From: Lysobacter_K sp043738095
GTDB lineage: Bacteria > Pseudomonadota > Gammaproteobacteria > Xanthomonadales > Xanthomonadaceae
Reading direction: 5' to 3'
DNA length: 64,000 bases
NCBI GenBank assembly: GCA_043738095.1
Contig: JAYSZI010000012.1
Coordinates: 1-64,000 of the forward strand
Below, in pieces: positions 60,040-64,000 of this stretch. The position numbers and the translations under genes are program-made. Within the stretch, counting starts at the first letter, position 1; every line of letters begins with the position of its first letter. The notes beneath the pieces were generated by a model. The model made no database searches. It was given only the letters and a program-made list of their open reading frames with translations, and was not told where the DNA came from.

Positions 60040-62820
60040 ATGACGCCAGAAGCACAGGCCCGGGAACTGATCGACCGCAAACTGGAAGCTGCGGGTTGGA
60101 CCATTCAGGACACCAAACAGGTCAATCTCGGTGCCGCCCGCGGTGTCGCCGTTCGCGAGTATCCGACCGACACTGGCCCCGCCGACTACGTCCTGTTCGT
60201 GGATCGCGAACCCGTTGGCGTGATCGAGGCCAAGCGCGACGAGGCCGGCGAAAACCTCACCGTCCACGAGACCCAGACCGAGCGCTACGCGAAGTCGGCC
60301 CTCAAGTGGCGGATGAAACAGGCGCCGCTGACTTTCCTTTACGAGAGCACCGGCCAGATCATCCATTTCACTGACAGTCGCGACCCTGCGCCGCGCGCGC
60401 GCGAACTGTTCCATTTCTTCCAGCCACAGACTCTAGCCGAATGGGCGGCGCAGCCGGAAAGCTTGCGCCGCCGATTGGCCGAGCAAATGCCGCCCCTGCC
60501 CGTCCGCAACCTGCGCGACTGCCAAGTCAGCGCCGTGACCGGGCTGGAACAGTCGCTTGCGATGAACAAGCCGCGCGCGCTGGTGCACATGGCCACCGGC
60601 GCCGGCAAGACCTTCACCGCGATCACCTCGGTCTACCGCCTGCTCAAGTTCGGCGGCGCCAAGCGCATCCTGTTCCTCGTCGACACCCGCAACCTCGGCA
60701 AGCAGGCGCACCAGGAGTTCATGGCGTACACACCTCCGGACGACGGCCGCAAGTTCACCGAGCTGTACAACGTCCAGCGGCTGTCCAGCAGCAACATCGA
60801 TCCGCACGCTCAGGTCTGCATCAGCACGATCCAGCGCATGTACTCGATCCTGTCCGGTGATCCGATCGACGAGTCAGCCGAGGACATCTCGCTCAACGAG
60901 CTGGCGCAGGTCGGCAGTCAGACCAAACTCGTGCAATACAACCCGAAGGTGCCGATAGAAGCATTCGACTTCATCGTCATCGACGAGTGCCATCGCAGCA
61001 TCTACAACCTGTGGAAGCAGGTGCTCGACTACTTCGACGCCTCGCTGATCGGCCTGACCGCGACCCCGGACAAGCGCACCTACGGCTTCTTCAACGAGAA
61101 CGTGGTCGCCGAGTACAGCTACGAGCAGTCGGTCGTCGATGGCGTCAACGTCGGCTACGACGTGTACGAGATCGAGACCGACATCAGCCGCGCCGGCGCC
61201 GAACTCAAGGCCAAGGAATGGGTCGACCACCGCGACCGCGCCACCCGCGCCAAGCGCTGGGCACAGACCGAGGACGACACCAGCTACGGCGGCAGCGACC
61301 TCGACCGTTCGGTGGTCAACCCGAGCCAGATCCGCCAAGTGATCCGGGCGATGAAGTCCGCAGTGGAGACGACGATCTTTCCCAGTCGCAAGGAAGTGCC
61401 CAAGACCCTGATCTTCGCCAAGACCGACAGTCACGCCGACGACATCATCCACACCGTGCGCGAGGTCTACGGCCAGGGCAACGCGTTCTGCAAGAAGGTT
61501 ACCTACAAGGCCGAGGAAGACCCCGACAGCATCCTGTCCGGCTTCCGCAACGACTACTACCCGCGCATCGTCGTAACCGTCGACATGATCGCCACCGGCA
61601 CCGACGTTAAGCCGCTGGAAGTTCTGCTGTTCATGCGCGACGTGCGCAGCCGCGGCTACTACGAGCAGATGAAAGGCCGCGGCGTGCGCAGCCTCGACTA
61701 CGAGTCGCTGCGCAAGGTCAGCAACAGTGCCGACAGTGCCAAGACCCACTTCGTGCTGATCGACGCGGTCGGCGTGGAGAAATCGCTCAAGACCGAGAGC
61801 CGGCCGCTGGAGAAGCAGCCGACCGTGTCGCTGGACCACCTGCTCAAGGGCGTCGCGGTCGGCAGCCGCGACGACGACACCGTGCTGACGCTCGGCAATC
61901 GGCTGATCCGGCTGGCCAAGCAGCTCGACGACAAGGCGATGGCGCGGATCAAGCAGGCGTCCAAAGGGCTCGCGCTCAACGACCTCGCCCGCGGCCTGAT
62001 CGCCGCGCTCGACCCCGACCGCGTCGTTGCCGATGCGCTCGATGCCGCCAGGGCCGCCGGCATCACCCGCAGCGAGGACACGCTCACCCCTGACGAGCTG
62101 GACGCCGCGCGCCGACAGCGCGTCGCGACTGCCTGCCAGCCATTTGACGACCCGAAGCTGCGCGAACTGATCGAATCCGCACGCCGTGAACGCGAACAGC
62201 TGATCGACCACCACAACCTCGACCACGTCACTTTTGCCGGCTACAGCGCGCAGGCGCAGGAGCAAGCGCAGGCGACCGTGTTGGCGTTCGGCGAGTACAT
62301 CCGCGCGCACAAGGACGAGATCGCCGCGCTTGGTTTCTTCTACGCGCAGCCCTACGGCCGCCGCCAACTGACCTTCGACATGGTCGAGGAGCTCAGCGAT
62401 GCGCTGGCGCGCCCGCCGCTGATGCTGACCAGCGGCAAGCTGTGGTCGGCGTATGCTCGCGTGCAGGAAGCCCAGGTCAAGGGCGTCAACAGCAAGCGTC
62501 AGCTGACCGACCTGGTCGCGCTGGTGCGCTTCGCGCTGGGGCTGGACGAGGAATTGCGGCCGTTCGCCGACAGCGTCGACAAACGGTTCCAAAGCTGGAT
62601 CTTCCGCCACAATGCGCGCCGTACCACCGCTTTCACCCCGGAGCAGACCGAATGGCTGCGCCTGGTCAAGGATCATATCGCCAGCAGCTGCTCTATCAGT
62701 CGCGACGACTTCGACTACGCGCAGCTGGCCGGCAAGGGCGGGCTGCAGAAGGCGTGGGCGGTGTTTGGTGAGCCGCTGGATGGGTTGCTGTTGGAAATGA
62801 ATGAGGAGTTGGTGGCGTGA
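60040..62820 (+). CDS. hsdR: Type I restriction enzyme R subunit HsdR
   Basis: DNA translocase/nuclease subunit of 926 residues. The PD-(D/E)xK nuclease core is seen as D49 ... E63-A-K65 (GPADYVLFVDREPVGVIEAK). Helicase motifs are Walker A MATGAGKTFTA (184-194), DECHRS (315-320), LTATPDKRTYGFF, and IVVTVDMIATGTDVKPLEV with GYYEQMKGRGVRS for motifs V-VI. I chose the ATG at 60040 with GGGGAG upstream; the frame is open 82 codons further but that part is not family-like. It is coupled to hsdS by a 4-bp GTGA overlap. No hsdM lies upstream, so it is presumably beyond the right edge. Confidence 0.93.
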   Translation: MTPEAQARELIDRKLEAAGWTIQDTKQVNLGAARGVAVREYPTDTGPADYVLFVDREPVGVIEAKRDEAGENLTVHETQTERYAKSALKWRMKQAPLTFLYESTGQIIHFTDSRDPAPRARELFHFFQPQTLAEWAAQPESLRRRLAEQMPPLPVRNLRDCQVSAVTGLEQSLAMNKPRALVHMATGAGKTFTAITSVYRLLKFGGAKRILFLVDTRNLGKQAHQEFMAYTPPDDGRKFTELYNVQRLSSSNIDPHAQVCISTIQRMYSILSGDPIDESAEDISLNELAQVGSQTKLVQYNPKVPIEAFDFIVIDECHRSIYNLWKQVLDYFDASLIGLTATPDKRTYGFFNENVVAEYSYEQSVVDGVNVGYDVYEIETDISRAGAELKAKEWVDHRDRATRAKRWAQTEDDTSYGGSDLDRSVVNPSQIRQVIRAMKSAVETTIFPSRKEVPKTLIFAKTDSHADDIIHTVREVYGQGNAFCKKVTYKAEEDPDSILSGFRNDYYPRIVVTVDMIATGTDVKPLEVLLFMRDVRSRGYYEQMKGRGVRSLDYESLRKVSNSADSAKTHFVLIDAVGVEKSLKTESRPLEKQPTVSLDHLLKGVAVGSRDDDTVLTLGNRLIRLAKQLDDKAMARIKQASKGLALNDLARGLIAALDPDRVVADALDAARAAGITRSEDTLTPDELDAARRQRVATACQPFDDPKLRELIESARREREQLIDHHNLDHVTFAGYSAQAQEQAQATVLAFGEYIRAHKDEIAALGFFYAQPYGRRQLTFDMVEELSDALARPPLMLTSGKLWSAYARVQEAQVKGVNSKRQLTDLVALVRFALGLDEELRPFADSVDKRFQSWIFRHNARRTTAFTPEQTEWLRLVKDHIASSCSISRDDFDYAQLAGKGGLQKAWAVFGEPLDGLLLEMNEELVA

Positions 62821-64000
62821 GTGATGCATGGTTGGAGGAAGCACTCCAACACTATCCGTTGGCGACGAATGGGATTCCGCTGAATTGGGCAATAGTGGCC
62901 TTGACGGAAATCGCCTCAGATGTAAATCCAGGATTCGCAAGCGGAAAGCACAGCTCCGATGGCATTGGGCTTCCGCATATGCGCCCGATGAATGTTGATC
63001 GTGATGGGCGAATTGACCTCAATTTGGTCAAGTCTGTTCTTGTGACAAATGGAATCGAACTTGCCTTAAACGATGTGCTTTTCAACAATACGAATAGCCC
63101 GGAGTTGGTTGGTAAGACCGCAGTTGTCAGCGATCGAGAAGCTGGCTTCGCCTTCTCGAATCACATGACACGGGTACGTTTAGAGTCGGGAATATCTGCG
63201 CGCTATATCGCACGCCAGCTCCATTTCTTGTGGATGACTGGCTACATGAAGCATCGGTGCACCAATCACGTTAATCAGGCCAGCATTTCATCGAAAACTC
63301 TGGCCAACGGTGTGCCGATCCAGCTTCCGCCTGTGGCGGAGCAAGACCGCATTGTCGACAGGCTCGAGGAGTTGTTGTCCGACCTCGATGCCGGCGTGGC
63401 CGAACTGAAGGCGGCGCAGCGCAAGCTCGCGCAGTACCGCCAGTCGCTGCTGAAGGCGGCCGTGGAAGGCGCGTTGACCACTGACTGGCGCGCGTCCCGC
63501 GCCCAGCGTAGCGAGCCGCAGGAAACCGGTGCCGAACTGCTGCAACGCATCCTCATCGAGCGTCGCGCGGGCTGGGAGCGGAAGCAACGCGCCCGTTTCT
63601 CAGAACAGGGCAAAGCCCCGCCCCAAGACTGGCAGGCCAAGTACTCTGCGCCGGTTGCGTCCGACACAAACAATCTTCCTGCGCTACCGGAAGGGTGGTC
63701 ATGGGCCACCGTGGACCAACTTTCGTTCGTTGTTCGCGGGGCGTCGCCCCGACCCGCAGGCGACCCCCGATATTTTGGCGGTTCGATTCCGTGGATCACC
63801 GTCGGCTCGCTTACGGCTGATGGCGACATGTATCTCGATCGGGTTGATCAATTCGTCACCGAAGCCGGTAGAGACGCGAGCAGATACATCGAACCCGACA
63901 CGCTGCTGCTTACAAACAGTGGTGCAACTCTCGGAGTTCCGAAAATCACGCGTATTGGTGGCTGCATCAACGACGGGTCAGTCGCGCTGCTTGATATTCA
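62817..64000 (+). CDS. hsdS: Type I restriction specificity subunit HsdS, partial
   Basis: DNA-recognition subunit, open from a GTG at 62817 to the window edge (394 codons seen). The first target-recognition domain (about 15-165) begins with NGIPLNWAIVALTEIASDVN and ends at LANGVPIQLPPVAEQDRIVD. A conserved helical spacer follows (LEELLSDLDAGVAELKAAQR, then LAQYRQSLLKAAVEGALTTDWR). The second recognition domain starts at LPALPEGWSWATVDQLSFVV and is cut off. The first recognition domain (about 62,830-63,290) is visibly richer in A+T than the spacer and hsdR, a usual sign of domain exchange. The sequence recognised cannot be inferred. Confidence 0.92.
   Translation, partial: MSDAWLEEALQHYPLATNGIPLNWAIVALTEIASDVNPGFASGKHSSDGIGLPHMRPMNVDRDGRIDLNLVKSVLVTNGIELALNDVLFNNTNSPELVGKTAVVSDREAGFAFSNHMTRVRLESGISARYIARQLHFLWMTGYMKHRCTNHVNQASISSKTLANGVPIQLPPVAEQDRIVDRLEELLSDLDAGVAELKAAQRKLAQYRQSLLKAAVEGALTTDWRASRAQRSEPQETGAELLQRILIERRAGWERKQRARFSEQGKAPPQDWQAKYSAPVASDTNNLPALPEGWSWATVDQLSFVVRGASPRPAGDPRYFGGSIPWITVGSLTADGDMYLDRVDQFVTEAGRDASRYIEPDTLLLTNSGATLGVPKITRIGGCINDGSVALLDI

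Overview
The window reads as chromosomal DNA of a GC-rich gammaproteobacterium, most likely of the Xanthomonadaceae/Lysobacteraceae (Lysobacter-like). The evidence is strong GC bias at third codon positions, full-length homodimeric gcvP behind a tandem glycine riboswitch, an AmgK/MurU muropeptide-recycling pair, the DUF2066-PerM-Hda block divergent from purM, and structured intergenic repeats. The genus is an inference. I see no tRNA, rRNA, CRISPR array, prophage or intact insertion sequence.

Region 1 (1-11.4 kb) is an assimilatory sulfate-reduction island. Leftward: a TauE/SafE-type permease, cysD and the start of cysN (truncated by the window edge). Rightward: cysJ, cysI and cysH. After a 750-bp gap filled by a mirror-image repeat element come a leftward CysB-type LysR regulator and the divergent cysG (siroheme synthase) and cysK. 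Together these genes cover import or export of sulfur oxyanions, activation to APS, PAPS reduction, sulfite reduction, siroheme supply and cysteine synthesis; the APS kinase step is not visible. A 34-bp block with matching ends and equal distance to the ATG lies upstream of both cysJ and cysG and is a candidate promoter/operator.

Region 2 (12-22.2 kb): amgK-murU (cell-wall sugar recycling), then a complete seven-gene wsp operon (wspA-B-C-D-E-F-R), a chemotaxis-like pathway ending in a diguanylate cyclase, mostly with 4-bp ATGA overlaps.

Region 3 (22.3-38.7 kb) is housekeeping: hda-perM-DUF2066 leftward; purM-DUF2238-purN and two tandem DUF3108 proteins rightward; parE; a SRPBCC/GyrI-like protein; a NarL-type two-component system; a GNAT protein coupled to minC-minD-minE; and a small HExxH protein.

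Region 4 (38.8-49.4 kb): an E. coli ybhP-clsB-ybhN-like membrane-lipid cluster whose clsB has decayed, an M2 peptidyl-dipeptidase lipoprotein, a two-gene cassette of a membrane-anchored redoxin and a six-cysteine secreted peptide, a Rieske oxygenase, an amino-acid permease and an MFS exporter.

Region 5 (49.5-64 kb): the glycine riboswitch and gcvP, a glycine-zipper protein, a FIST sensor with a hybrid kinase, a membrane-bound fatty acid/sterol hydroxylase with a divergent Crp-family regulator, a membrane GGDEF protein, a truncated SRAP (YedK/HMCES-like) gene, and a type I restriction system (hsdR, start of hsdS) leaving the window.

The least explained items are the redoxin/Cys-rich peptide cassette, the structured mirror repeat with flanking hexanucleotide microsatellites, the shared cysJ/cysG upstream block and the eroded clsB gene.
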